Assembly: GCA_945906725.1 (NCBI GenBank)
Contig: CAMDRI010000010.1
Location: forward strand, 1 to 59,140
Reading direction: 5' to 3'
Source: Candidatus Kuenenia stuttgartensis
GTDB taxonomy: Bacteria > Planctomycetota > Planctomycetia > Planctomycetales > Planctomycetaceae
Length of the DNA: 59,140 nt
Under the pieces are notes generated by a model. It made no database searches. It was not told the origin of the DNA and saw nothing but the letters and a program-made list of their open reading frames with translations. Made by a program: the position numbers and the translations under genes. This document shows positions 9,702 to 18,175 of this stretch, piece after piece (positions within the stretch are counted from its first letter, which is position 1; the number at the start of each line of letters is the position of its first letter).

Positions 9702-12700
9702 TCAGTCAACAAATAGAAACTCATTCGAATTCATCATCGCATGACACAGCGACGCCAATGCCAGGATTTCCGGACTGAGTCGGGGTCGGTTCTCAATCGG
9801 AGAGAGGCTCACTTCGTAACGTCCTGCGAGCTCAGCCTCGACTGATTGACGTTCCTGATCGGTCAGGTCCCGGTTGTACACACGGATTTCTGCGATGCCG
9901 CCTTTCCAGAATTCACCATTGATGTTGCCCTGTTGCCCGATGATCCACGGTGTGTCCAGTCGCCGCGGGGCCAGTTCCGGAGCAGACTTCAACAATCGGC
10001 CGTTCTGAAAGACAGCTGCCTGCCCTGAACCGTTGACCGCCGCAAGCACAAACGGCTTCGTCCGATCAGTCACATTCCCTGCTGGAGCGAACGCATCACT
10101 GAACCGCACGGTGTTATCCCCGGTAAGTCCCAGGAACAAAGAAGTCGTTGAGTTTCCCGCACCACCATTCCAGTTCGAGATCACTTCCCGGTGCCCCGAG
10201 CCACCATCATCGCTCACGACACAGACAATCGTGTGCGACTGAGCCGTTATGACCTGTCCGAAAAGGTACATGAACCGTCCCGACCCATCGAAGCGTAGAG
10301 TTGGCTTTCCACCAAACCCGTCTGCGACAAGTACCGGCTGTGCCTTCACCTCCAACTGTGTCGCATCATGCCCCTGGCTGGAAAGATCCGGCAGAGAGCG
10401 AACTCGCGTCTCGTCTCCGTCAGAGACAACGGCTTTGTCGGCACGCAAATGCAGGACGAGTGACGATCGAATTCCCTTGGTCCGTTCGGCGGCCAATTCA
10501 TCGACCGAAGGAACTTCCGACTCCGCAAACGTCCGTGTCTGCGTCACCAGATACCGCAGCGCGGAGTCGAGTTCGCTGTCCGATGGCTGACGCCGCAGCA
10601 CGCGCGACCAGGCCTGTCGGACCTGTTCCTTTTGATCGGACGAGCCTTGTGAGATGACCGTCGCCAGGTGCTCGCTGCGGTCATGCACGAAGCGGTTATT
10701 CAGCAGGGTCAGGGCTTGCGTTGGCACGATGGTGACATCACGTTGACCGCAGGAAAGTGTCGGGTCGCAAAGATCAAAGGTCGTCATCATCGGCGGTAAC
10801 AGGCCACGCTTGAGATACATGTAAAGGCTTCGCCGTTTCTGTTGCTCTATCGGCGACGGCTCCCATGCAGCGGATTTTCGCGACAGTCCTTCCAGCGCCT
10901 CCGGACTGATCGTCGGTTTGAATCCTGCGCCGCCTACTCTTAGATCGAGATCGCCGGAAACCGCCAGCAGCGAATCGCGTAGCGTCTCGGCATCCAGACG
11001 TCGGCGCGAGGATCGCCACAACAGCCGGTTTCCCGAGTCCCGTTTTTCAAACTCTTCCGCATGCGGATGCAGAGTCGACTGTTGCCAGGTCTGTGATGTC
11101 AAAATCAGCCGATGTATGGATTTCATCCGTCGGCCACCCGATTGAAATTCGGCTGCCAGCCAGTCCAGCAGTTGCGGATGCGTTGGCGGATTGGCCAGAA
11201 AGCCGAAATTGCTGGGCGTACGGACAATGCCCTGGCCAAAGTGATGTTGCCACAGCCGATTGACCAAGACACGCGACGTCACAGGATTCCGCGGATCAGC
11301 GATCCAGCGCGCAAGCTGCAACCGTCGATGCGATGTCTTTGCTCCATCCAGCGGTACATCAAAACGGCGTTCCAGTGACGGGATCGACGAGAGCGACGCG
11401 GGGATTACTTCCTCCAGTGGTTGATGGCGCTCGCCGTTCTTCAAGATGTGTAACGGCTTCGGTGTCGGACTTTCATCGGTCCAGCCCAGGACATCGTTGA
11501 ATCCCAGTTTCTGGGCGGGCGGGCCGCCCAGTTCGCCCTCCAGCAGCGGCCCGGCCCAGAATGCGGACGCCATCCGGTAGTAGTCTTCCTGAGTAATCGC
11601 ATCGAACTTGTGCGAGTGGCATCGGGCACACTTCACCGTTAACGCGAGGAACGCAGACGACGTCGTGTGAACGAGATCCTCTAGTCGATCATACTGATAA
11701 TCGAGTTTGTCGTTCGGTTCGTCATTCCATGTGCCCAGACGCAGAAACCCAGTCGCAATGACGGATTCCTCGGTGCGGTCAGGAAGCTCATCGCCGGCGA
11801 TCTGTTGCATCACGAACTGATCGTAGGACATGTCACTATTGAACGCTTTTACGACCCAGTCGCGGTACTTCCACGCGAATGGTTTCTCCTGATCGCGCTC
11901 ATACCCACTGGTGTCCGCGTAGCGGGCCAGGTCGAGCCAGTACCGCGCCCAGCGTTCTCCGTACTGCGGCATCTCAAGCAGTCGGTCGATCAACCGCGGC
12001 CACGCTTCGGCGGAGTCGTCCGCGAGGAAGGCTTTAATCTCGTCTTCAGTTGGCGGCAGCCCGATCAGGTCATAGTACGCGCGGCGGACGAGAGTCCGCC
12101 GATCAGCCCGAGGCGCGGGGGTGATATTCTCTGCCTCAAGCTTTGACCGCACGAACGCGTCGATCGGATTGTTCGGCTGAGGCTGACGCACAAGCTGCGG
12201 CACCTCAGGACGAACCAGAGGCTGCAGCGACCACCAGTCGCGACCCGCCCGCACATCATTCGTCCGCTCGAAATAATCCAGTTCACGGTCGTCTGGCCAC
12301 TTTGCACCGCCAGCGAGCCACTGACGAATGAGCTTGATTTCCGCATCCGACAGTTTCTGCGAGCGCCCCTGTTTCTCTGGCGGCATCTCGCCGTCTATCA
12401 CGCGCTGCAGCAGCTTACTGTCATCAACATTCTGTAAATCAATGACCTGGCCGGACTCGCCCCCGGCGTGTAGACCTTTGCGAGTTGTCAGTAACAGTCC
12501 GCCCGAAGGATTTTTCCCCTGATGACATTCGACGCAGCGTCTGACCAGAAGCGGCGCGATATCGGACTCGAAATCAGGCGCCGCATCTGCCGCTGAAACG
12601 CTGATTCCGGAAGCGACAGATAACCACACAAGTAAACGCACCAGCCAGCAAGATAACGATCCGTTATCGGACAAGTCCGGCATCGCGTCAGAATGATGTG

Positions 12701-12716
12701 TCCGTTTGCTTAACAT
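9702..12716 (-). CDS. DUF1549/DUF1553 (PSD1-type) haem protein with a LamG domain inserted in DUF1553
   Basis: I place the start at 12716, four bases after the stop of the GntR gene; a longer open frame reaches 12785 but would overlap that gene. This gives 1004 aa. A hydrophobic segment (WLVRLLVWLSVASGISVSA) precedes a haem c motif CVECH at residues 61-65. Next come GEMPPEKQGR, DUF1549 (RRAYYDLIGLPPTEDEIKAF, RYWLDLARYADTSGYERDQE) and DUF1553 (RVLVNRLWQHHFGQGIVRTP). At about residues 750-966 a concanavalin/LamG-like domain interrupts DUF1553; its final motif (ALASLCHAMMNSNEFLFVD) ends the protein. The LamG part suggests carbohydrate or glycan binding (inference). It is followed by the DUF1501 gene. 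Confidence 0.93.
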   Translation of the reverse strand: MLSKRTHHSDAMPDLSDNGSLSCWLVRLLVWLSVASGISVSAADAAPDFESDIAPLLVRRCVECHQGKNPSGGLLLTTRKGLHAGGESGQVIDLQNVDDSKLLQRVIDGEMPPEKQGRSQKLSDAEIKLIRQWLAGGAKWPDDRELDYFERTNDVRAGRDWWSLQPLVRPEVPQLVRQPQPNNPIDAFVRSKLEAENITPAPRADRRTLVRRAYYDLIGLPPTEDEIKAFLADDSAEAWPRLIDRLLEMPQYGERWARYWLDLARYADTSGYERDQEKPFAWKYRDWVVKAFNSDMSYDQFVMQQIAGDELPDRTEESVIATGFLRLGTWNDEPNDKLDYQYDRLEDLVHTTSSAFLALTVKCARCHSHKFDAITQEDYYRMASAFWAGPLLEGELGGPPAQKLGFNDVLGWTDESPTPKPLHILKNGERHQPLEEVIPASLSSIPSLERRFDVPLDGAKTSHRRLQLARWIADPRNPVTSRVLVNRLWQHHFGQGIVRTPSNFGFLANPPTHPQLLDWLAAEFQSGGRRMKSIHRLILTSQTWQQSTLHPHAEEFEKRDSGNRLLWRSSRRRLDAETLRDSLLAVSGDLDLRVGGAGFKPTISPEALEGLSRKSAAWEPSPIEQQKRRSLYMYLKRGLLPPMMTTFDLCDPTLSCGQRDVTIVPTQALTLLNNRFVHDRSEHLATVISQGSSDQKEQVRQAWSRVLRRQPSDSELDSALRYLVTQTRTFAESEVPSVDELAAERTKGIRSSLVLHLRADKAVVSDGDETRVRSLPDLSSQGHDATQLEVKAQPVLVADGFGGKPTLRFDGSGRFMYLFGQVITAQSHTIVCVVSDDGGSGHREVISNWNGGAGNSTTSLFLGLTGDNTVRFSDAFAPAGNVTDRTKPFVLAAVNGSGQAAVFQNGRLLKSAPELAPRRLDTPWIIGQQGNINGEFWKGGIAEIRVYNRDLTDQERQSVEAELAGRYEVSLSPIENRPRLSPEILALASLCHAMMNSNEFLFVD

Positions 12717-12720
12717 CAGA

Positions 12721-13392
12721 TTACACCCGTGATTTATGATCCTCGATGTGCTGCCGCAATTCTTCATCCGCCGCCGGTATATCACCGTCTCGCAACGCGT
12801 CGATAATCCGCCGGTGACTTTCCGCCCCCGCCTCCCACTGCGCCTTTTTTACGCTCTCGCGGAATCTCTGAAAGAACACGTGCAACAGATCGCCAAAAGC
12901 CACCAGAGGCGCTACACCACTCGACTCCAGCAGCGTACGATGAAACTCGATGTCGAGGTCGATCCATGTCTGCAGTTTGCGAGCCGACCGGAAACGATCC
13001 GCCACCGACCGCAGCCGATCGTACGTCGAACTGTCCTCTGCCATCCGTCGTGCGACATACGACAGAACGCCGGTTTCGATGATGACCCGCGTGTCGATGA
13101 GTTGCAGTGGGTCGGCGCGATGCAGCGCCGGATGAAAGCTCAGGTGTTCGGTCACACGCTCCAGGTCGATTTGCCCGACCGTCAGTCCCACGCCCGTTTT
13201 TGCTTCGACGATGCCCAAGTATTCCAGCGCTTTGGTGGCTTCGCGAAGACTGAGCCGACTAATGCCAAACGTCTCCGCAAGCTGAGTCTCCGTTGGCAAC
13301 CGATCACCCGGCCCCAGCTTCTGCTTGACAATGTATTGCTGGATTTGACCAGCAACCTGATCGCGAACTTTGGGACGACGCAGCGTTTGCAT
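12721..13392 (-). CDS. GntR-family (FadR/FCD) transcriptional regulator
   Basis: The product is 223 aa. An N-terminal winged helix (PTETQLAETFGISRLSLREA followed by TKALEYLGIVEAKTGVG) is joined to an all-helical FCD ligand-binding domain with the acidic and histidine positions usual for metal-assisted binding of small organic acids (DLDIEFHRTLLESS, AGAESHRRIIDALRDGD). It is the first gene of the minus-strand run and stands back to back with the 2-hydroxyacid dehydrogenase operon, with 153 bases between. A palindrome at 13440-13452 is a candidate operator for both directions. The likely effector is an organic or sugar acid handled by the divergent operon; this is inferred from position only. 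Confidence 0.92.
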   Translation of the reverse strand: MQTLRRPKVRDQVAGQIQQYIVKQKLGPGDRLPTETQLAETFGISRLSLREATKALEYLGIVEAKTGVGLTVGQIDLERVTEHLSFHPALHRADPLQLIDTRVIIETGVLSYVARRMAEDSSTYDRLRSVADRFRSARKLQTWIDLDIEFHRTLLESSGVAPLVAFGDLLHVFFQRFRESVKKAQWEAGAESHRRIIDALRDGDIPAADEELRQHIEDHKSRV

Positions 13393-13439
13393 GCTTATCC
13401 TTGGACCGATTGCAGAACGAAAACTTGCTCAATAAATTA

Positions 13440-13452
13440 TCTGACAATCAGA
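13440..13452. promoter_or_regulatory. Candidate GntR operator in divergent promoter region
   Basis: TCTGACAATCAGA is a perfect 5-3-5 palindrome, 48 bases upstream of the GntR start and 94 bases upstream of the dehydrogenase start. FCD regulators bind short palindromes of this size between divergent genes; binding here is inferred. Confidence 0.45.
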
Positions 13453-13545
13453 CGGGAAGCAACAGCCTGCATGAGTCGTACAGAGGTTTCAAGTTGCACT
13501 GCCGAGTCGCGGAGCGATTCGGCTAAAAGCGAAAGCCAATACGCT

Positions 13546-14520
13546 ATGCCCACGGTTGTGATCACCGATTACACGTTCCCCAATCTTGAGATCGAACAGT
13601 CGATCCTGTCCGCCGGCGGATTCGAGTTGCGGAGCGGGAACAACAAAGAGATTCTGGCGCTCCAGGCACTGGTTGCCGATGCCGATGCGGTCATCACGCA
13701 GTTCGCCCCGATCAACGCCGATGTCATTGGAGCGATGCAACGCGCCAAAGTGATCGTGCGGTACGGCATCGGCTACGACAATGTCGACGTGAAGGCGGCA
13801 CGCGAGCGGGGCATTCCCGTCTGCAACGTCCCTGACTACTGCATCGATGAAGTCGCCGATCACACGCTGGCATTCATCCTCGGCGTCACGCGGCAGGTTG
13901 TCCCTAACACGCTGCATGTACGCGAAGGCAAATGGGGACTGGCGACTCCGCTCGATCAACTGCGGACGCTGTGCGACCAGGCAGTCGGTCTCGTCGGCTT
14001 TGGGCGGATTGGGCGTGAAGTGGCTGCGCGACTGGCTCCGTTTAAGTGTCGGCGGCTCGTACATGACGCGTTCGTTCCCGCCGACGCAGTCCGAGCAACC
14101 GGATGCGAGCCGGTCGCGATCGACGAACTCCTGGCCCAGTCCGACATCGTGACTCTGCATTGTCCTTCGACGCCGCAGACGAAGAAGCTGCTTAATGCGA
14201 CTTCCATCGCGCGGATGAAGCCCGGATCTTTGGTCATCAATCTGGCTCGGGGCGACCTCATCGATACCGCGGCCTTCGTTGCCGCGCTGCAGTCGGGGCA
14301 TCTGGCCGGGGCGGCGATTGATGTCTGCGACCCCGAACCGATTCCCGTCGATAGCCCGTTGCGTTCCCTGCCGAACGTCATCACCGCGTCGCACATCGCC
14401 TCGGCGAGTCCCAATGCCGTGCGAACGCTGCGCGAAACGGCAGCGAAAATCGCGGCGATGGCGCTGCGAGGCGAATCGCTTCCGAACGTCGTTAATGGCG
14501 TCATAAGCCAGTCCGTGTGA
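13546..14520 (+). CDS. D-isomer-specific 2-hydroxyacid dehydrogenase
   Basis: The product is 324 aa from the ATG at 13546; the same frame is open upstream but that part reads antisense to the GntR gene and has no protein character. The protein has the usual two-domain layout: an N-terminal catalytic part (VRYGIGYDNVDVKAARERGI), the NAD-binding loop GFGRIG and the substrate-binding and catalytic residues in INLARGD (Arg), CDPEPIP (Glu) and ASHIASASP (His). It resembles the group annotated as C-terminal-binding-protein-like or phosphoglycerate dehydrogenase-like. It would interconvert a 2-hydroxyacid and a 2-oxoacid with NAD(H) in the cytoplasm. It is the first gene of a five-gene plus-strand operon. 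Confidence 0.93.
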   Translation: MPTVVITDYTFPNLEIEQSILSAGGFELRSGNNKEILALQALVADADAVITQFAPINADVIGAMQRAKVIVRYGIGYDNVDVKAARERGIPVCNVPDYCIDEVADHTLAFILGVTRQVVPNTLHVREGKWGLATPLDQLRTLCDQAVGLVGFGRIGREVAARLAPFKCRRLVHDAFVPADAVRATGCEPVAIDELLAQSDIVTLHCPSTPQTKKLLNATSIARMKPGSLVINLARGDLIDTAAFVAALQSGHLAGAAIDVCDPEPIPVDSPLRSLPNVITASHIASASPNAVRTLRETAAKIAAMALRGESLPNVVNGVISQSV

Positions 14521-14533
14521 GAGTTCGCCAGAC

Positions 14534-15751
14534 ATGATCCCGATATCACCGTTTCGGATCGAGGTGCCTCAGGACACTCTCGATGATTTACGCGAACGGC
14601 TGCGACGAACTCGCTGGCCGGAACAAGTTCCGGAAACCGGCTGGAGCCGCGGAATCGATCTGGACTACATGCAGGAACTGGTGCGGTATTGGGCCGACGA
14701 GTTCGACTGGCGGAAGCAGGAAGAACGGCTCAACCGGCTCCCGCATTTCCTGGCCGATATCGACGGCCTGCGTTTGCACTTCGTTCATCAGCCGGGCAAC
14801 GGCCCCGCGCCGCTTCCCTTGTTCATGATGCACGGGTACCCCTGGTCCTTCGTTCTGCTGGAACGAATCATTCCCATGCTGACCGATCCCGCGGCCTATG
14901 GCGGAGATCCGCGCGACGCGTTCACGGTGATCGTTCCGTCGATCATTGGGTTCGGCTACTCAGCTTATCCGCCGCAACAGGGATTTGGATTTCAGCATCA
15001 CCCGCGCATCTACGACCGCCTGATGACCGAGGGGCTTGGGTATGCGCGATACGGCATCGAAGGCGGCGACTGGGGCGGATTTCTGACGGCCCCGTGGGGA
15101 TACCTGCACCCGCAGAACCTGATCGGCATTCATCTCAACTGTCTGTTTCCACGTCTGGGCGACGAGCGGGAACCGGAAGACAAGGATCCGGACATTCTCC
15201 GTGGCCTGGGCATGAAATGGGCGCCGGTCAAGCCGAAAGACCCGGAGATGCTCCGCTACTGGAAGAATGTCGAACGCTATTGGATCGACGAAGGGGCCTA
15301 TTGCCACCAGCAGATGACCCGGCCGCAGACGTTGGCCATCGGCATGTCCGATTCGCCCGCTGGGTTGGCGGCGTGGATCATCGAGAAGTGGCGCGCCTGG
15401 AGCGGCTGGGGAGATGATTTCGAAAAGCTGTTTCCTCGCGATATGTTGCTAACCAACGTGATGCTGTACTGGGTCACGAACTCATTCTGGTCGGCGATCC
15501 GCCTGTACAGCGAGTCCTACTATCACCCATGGGAACTCCCGGCCGACGAGCGGATTCAGGTCCCGACCGCGGTCGCCGCCTACCCACACGAGCTGGCTCC
15601 GATCGTCCGCAAGCGAGCCGAGCGTTACTACAACGTGGTTCATTATCACGATTATCCCCAGGGTGGTCATTTCGCGATTCACGAGCGGGCGGAGGAAATG
15701 GCGGCCGATCTGCGCGAGTTCTTCCGGCCATTGAGAGGCAAGGTGCAATAG
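14534..15751 (+). CDS. Epoxide hydrolase-like alpha/beta hydrolase with EHN domain
   Basis: The product is 405 aa. An epoxide hydrolase N-terminal domain (FRIEVPQDTLDDLRERLRRT, then a W-rich stretch) precedes the alpha/beta hydrolase core. The oxyanion-side HGYPWSF motif, the nucleophile-elbow motif GGDWGG with Asp179 as the predicted nucleophile, and the C-terminal GGHFAIHE with His379 as the predicted base are all present. Asp instead of Ser at the elbow favours epoxide hydrolysis or dehalogenation over ester hydrolysis. It starts 13 bases after the dehydrogenase and its stop is next to the start of the epimerase gene, so the genes are almost certainly co-transcribed. Confidence 0.92.
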   Translation: MIPISPFRIEVPQDTLDDLRERLRRTRWPEQVPETGWSRGIDLDYMQELVRYWADEFDWRKQEERLNRLPHFLADIDGLRLHFVHQPGNGPAPLPLFMMHGYPWSFVLLERIIPMLTDPAAYGGDPRDAFTVIVPSIIGFGYSAYPPQQGFGFQHHPRIYDRLMTEGLGYARYGIEGGDWGGFLTAPWGYLHPQNLIGIHLNCLFPRLGDEREPEDKDPDILRGLGMKWAPVKPKDPEMLRYWKNVERYWIDEGAYCHQQMTRPQTLAIGMSDSPAGLAAWIIEKWRAWSGWGDDFEKLFPRDMLLTNVMLYWVTNSFWSAIRLYSESYYHPWELPADERIQVPTAVAAYPHELAPIVRKRAERYYNVVHYHDYPQGGHFAIHERAEEMAADLREFFRPLRGKVQ

Positions 15752-16687
15752 ATGCCAAACACAGTGTTAGTGACGGGAGGCAGCGGATTCATCGGCACGT
15801 GGGTGCTGCGCGAACTGCTGGAAACGGGAGCGCGCGTCGTCGCGCTCGACGTTCGTCCGGCGACGGAGCGTTGGAATCGCGTGCTCGGGGCCGGGGCAAA
15901 GGATGTCATCTTTTTCGACGTGACGTTGACCGATCGCGATGGGCTGGCCGCGCTGATGAAACAGCACGACGTGTCGCACGTGATTCACTTGGCGGCGCTG
16001 CTCACTCCCGATTGTCAGCAGGATCCGTTTCGCGGCTGCCAGGTGAACGTGCTCGGCAGCACGGCCGTCTTCGATGCGGCGCGAATCATCGGACGGATCA
16101 CAGCGATCAGTTACGCGAGTTCGTGCGCCGTGTATGGCGAACAACCGCAGGCCGCCGCAGAGCAGCTACACGCGCCGCCGATGTTTTATGGCGCCTTCAA
16201 GAAGGCAGTGGACCTGATCGCCGAGCAGTACTGGCGCCACTGCGGCTTGCGTTCGATCGCGATCCGTCCGCATGTGGTCTATGGCCCCGAGCGGGAACTG
16301 GGGCTGACGGCCGGTCCGTCGCTGGCCTGCCGAGCGGCCGTGCGGGGCGAGCCGTACACGATCGGCTACCGAGGCGTCGTGGGATACGACTATGTGGAAG
16401 ACGTCGCGCGAGCCTTTGTCCGCGGGGCGATGGAATGTCCGGCCGGCGCGACGATCGTCGATCTCCCCAGCGAGCCAGCGACGACAGAAGCGTTCGTGCA
16501 GATCCTCACCGAATTGCAGCCCAGTTCGGCCGGCACGATCTCGGTCTCTGGCCCGACAATTCCGTCGAACGTTCCTCCCACGCCTCGACCGATCGCCCGC
16601 GTCCTCATGAACTGGCGACCGACGCCCTTGGCCGCCGGGATATCGAAGACGCTGGAGTACTATCGAAAGTCGGAGCCATCTACATGA
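15752..16687 (+). CDS. NAD-dependent epimerase/dehydratase (extended SDR)
   Basis: The product is 311 aa. The N-terminus has the Rossmann glycine motif VTGGSGFIG followed by an acidic LDVRPATE strand. An SSCAVYGE motif supplies the active-site serine, and YGAFK gives the catalytic Tyr-xxx-Lys pair. The length and the C-terminal substrate domain fit extended short-chain dehydrogenases acting on sugars, sugar nucleotides or uronates. The start follows the stop of the hydrolase gene directly, and its last bases overlap the next start by 4 (ATGA), which points to translational coupling. Confidence 0.92.
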   Translation: MPNTVLVTGGSGFIGTWVLRELLETGARVVALDVRPATERWNRVLGAGAKDVIFFDVTLTDRDGLAALMKQHDVSHVIHLAALLTPDCQQDPFRGCQVNVLGSTAVFDAARIIGRITAISYASSCAVYGEQPQAAAEQLHAPPMFYGAFKKAVDLIAEQYWRHCGLRSIAIRPHVVYGPERELGLTAGPSLACRAAVRGEPYTIGYRGVVGYDYVEDVARAFVRGAMECPAGATIVDLPSEPATTEAFVQILTELQPSSAGTISVSGPTIPSNVPPTPRPIARVLMNWRPTPLAAGISKTLEYYRKSEPST

Positions 16688-17766
16688 GCCAACCCCTGCC
16701 TCTCGCCGAGCTGACCCGATTCGCCAGCGACTGTCTTCAGCAGACCGGCGTTGCATTTGCGACGGCCGATGAAGTCGCGCTCGCTCTCGCGACGACCGAC
16801 GCGATGGGTGTCTTTACGCACGGCACCAAACTCCTCGCGGGTTACATCAAGAAGCTGCAAGGGGGCGGATACGTCGCCACGGCGGAGCCACGCATCGAAC
16901 GCGAAGGCCCTGGTTGGGCGGTCGTGGATGGACAATCCGCGCTGGGGCAGGTTGGCAGCTTGGCCGCCATCCGACTCGCCATCAAAAAAGCGCAGCAGGT
17001 TGGGATCGCCTATGTCGGGCTGAGAAACACCGGGCATATCGGCGCGGCCGGATACTACGCGGCACTCGCGGCGCGCGAGGGGCTGATCGCGATGATCACC
17101 GGAAACGACATTCCCAGCGTGGCGGCTCCCGGTTCGCGAACTGCGGTCCTGGGGAGCAATCCGCTGGCGTACGCGATCCCTGTTGCCGACGGCGATCCGA
17201 TCCTGCTCGACATCGCGACGGCCGCCGTAGCCGGGGGAAAGGTCTACGCGGCGATTCAGCGCGGCGAGCCGATCCCGAACACTTGGCTCATCGGCCCCGA
17301 TGGACAACCCACGACCGACGGCAGCCTCTATCCGCAGCACGCAGCGCTGGCCCCGATGGCGGGACACAAGGGCTACGGCTTTGGACTGTGGTGCGAAATC
17401 CTCTCGGCGATCCTGCCCGGCGGAAACATGACCTGGCAGGTCGGCAGTTGGATCTTCGACGAGCCGAGCCGACCATCGTGGCACAACGCGTCGTTCACGG
17501 TGATCGACATCGCCGCGATTTCGCCTCCGGGCGAGTTTCAACAGCGTCTTGGACGATTGATCGACGAACTTCACTCCGCACCGACGGCTGGCGGAGTGAG
17601 TCGCGTGTTGCTGCCCGGCGAGCGGGAATGGGACAACTATCACCACGCGAAGGCCAACGGCATCAATCTGCCGGCGGACGTGCGTGAAAAGTTGTGTCAG
17701 GCGGCCGAGATGACCGGCGTGTCACTCGATGATCTCGAAGTCACACCTTCAGGAACCTCGCTATGA
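16684..17766 (+). CDS. Ldh-family (malate/L-lactate/ureidoglycolate-type) NAD(P)-dependent oxidoreductase
   Basis: The product is 360 aa from the ATG at 16684, which overlaps the epimerase stop as ATGA; a much longer open reading upstream in this frame is antisense to other frames and is not used. Family marks are the THGTKLLAGYIKKLQGGG start region, AVVDGQSALGQVG, GLRNTGHIGAAGYYA with the active-site His, NPLAYAIPVADGDPILLDIA and HKGYGFGLW. This fold (Ldh_2) differs from classic lactate dehydrogenase and reduces 2-oxo acids or oxidises 2-hydroxy acids with NAD(P). It sits fourth in the operon and overlaps the truncated FAH gene that follows. Confidence 0.93.
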   Translation: MSQPLPLAELTRFASDCLQQTGVAFATADEVALALATTDAMGVFTHGTKLLAGYIKKLQGGGYVATAEPRIEREGPGWAVVDGQSALGQVGSLAAIRLAIKKAQQVGIAYVGLRNTGHIGAAGYYAALAAREGLIAMITGNDIPSVAAPGSRTAVLGSNPLAYAIPVADGDPILLDIATAAVAGGKVYAAIQRGEPIPNTWLIGPDGQPTTDGSLYPQHAALAPMAGHKGYGFGLWCEILSAILPGGNMTWQVGSWIFDEPSRPSWHNASFTVIDIAAISPPGEFQQRLGRLIDELHSAPTAGGVSRVLLPGEREWDNYHHAKANGINLPADVREKLCQAAEMTGVSLDDLEVTPSGTSL

Positions 17767-18134
17767 AAATCATTCGCTACCAAACACCGACCGGGCAGAC
17801 GGCTTTCGGTCGTCTGCACACCGACGGTCGCACGACTCGACTTGCCGAGAAAATCTTCGGCGAGCTCACCGACAATGACAAAGCGGCTGACCTTGGATCC
17901 GATGCGGAGCGTTTTCTTTAGGCGGGCATTGGCCTGCGATTGGACCGCGCCGAGTACCACATGCACCACAAGTTCGCGGTGTTCGACAGCAAGATTCTGC
18001 TCAACCGAAGCTACAACTGGACCCGCGGTGCCGCAGCCAACAACGAAGAGAATTTCATCGTCACCAATAACCGCCGCCTGGTGGCCATCTTCTCAAAAAC
18101 GTTTGAGGATTTGTGGCAGCAGTTCAAGACGTGA
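17763..18134 (+). pseudogene. Chimeric remnant: fumarylacetoacetate hydrolase start joined to phospholipase D C-terminus, with in-frame stop
   Basis: An ATG at 17763 overlaps the preceding stop (ATGA). The first about 35 codons (MKIIRYQTPTGQTAFGRLHT and on to KIFGEL) look like the N-terminus of an FAH-family hydrolase. From about 17868 the same frame continues with a different sequence: NDKAADLGSDAERF, a TAG stop at 17919-17921, then AGIGLRLDRAEYHMHHKFAV, an HxKxxxxD motif and NEENFIVTNN, ending at 18134. The second part matches the C-terminal half of phospholipase D/nuclease (PLD6-like) proteins. So the bulk of FAH and the front of the PLD gene are missing at one junction, and the PLD part also has a nonsense codon. 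Neither product should be functional. Confidence 0.75.
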
Positions 18135-18175
18135 CCGTTCGCATTCCGCGAGTGAATGACGACTCTGAGAGGCCC

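Noticed and set aside
12736..13545. N-terminal extension of the 2-hydroxyacid dehydrogenase
   Set aside because: The extension is antisense to the GntR gene and would cover the divergent promoter region.
15529..16683. Long N-terminal extension of the Ldh-family protein
   Set aside because: It overlaps the hydrolase and epimerase genes in another frame; the ATG at 16684 overlaps the epimerase stop as ATGA and begins the known family start.
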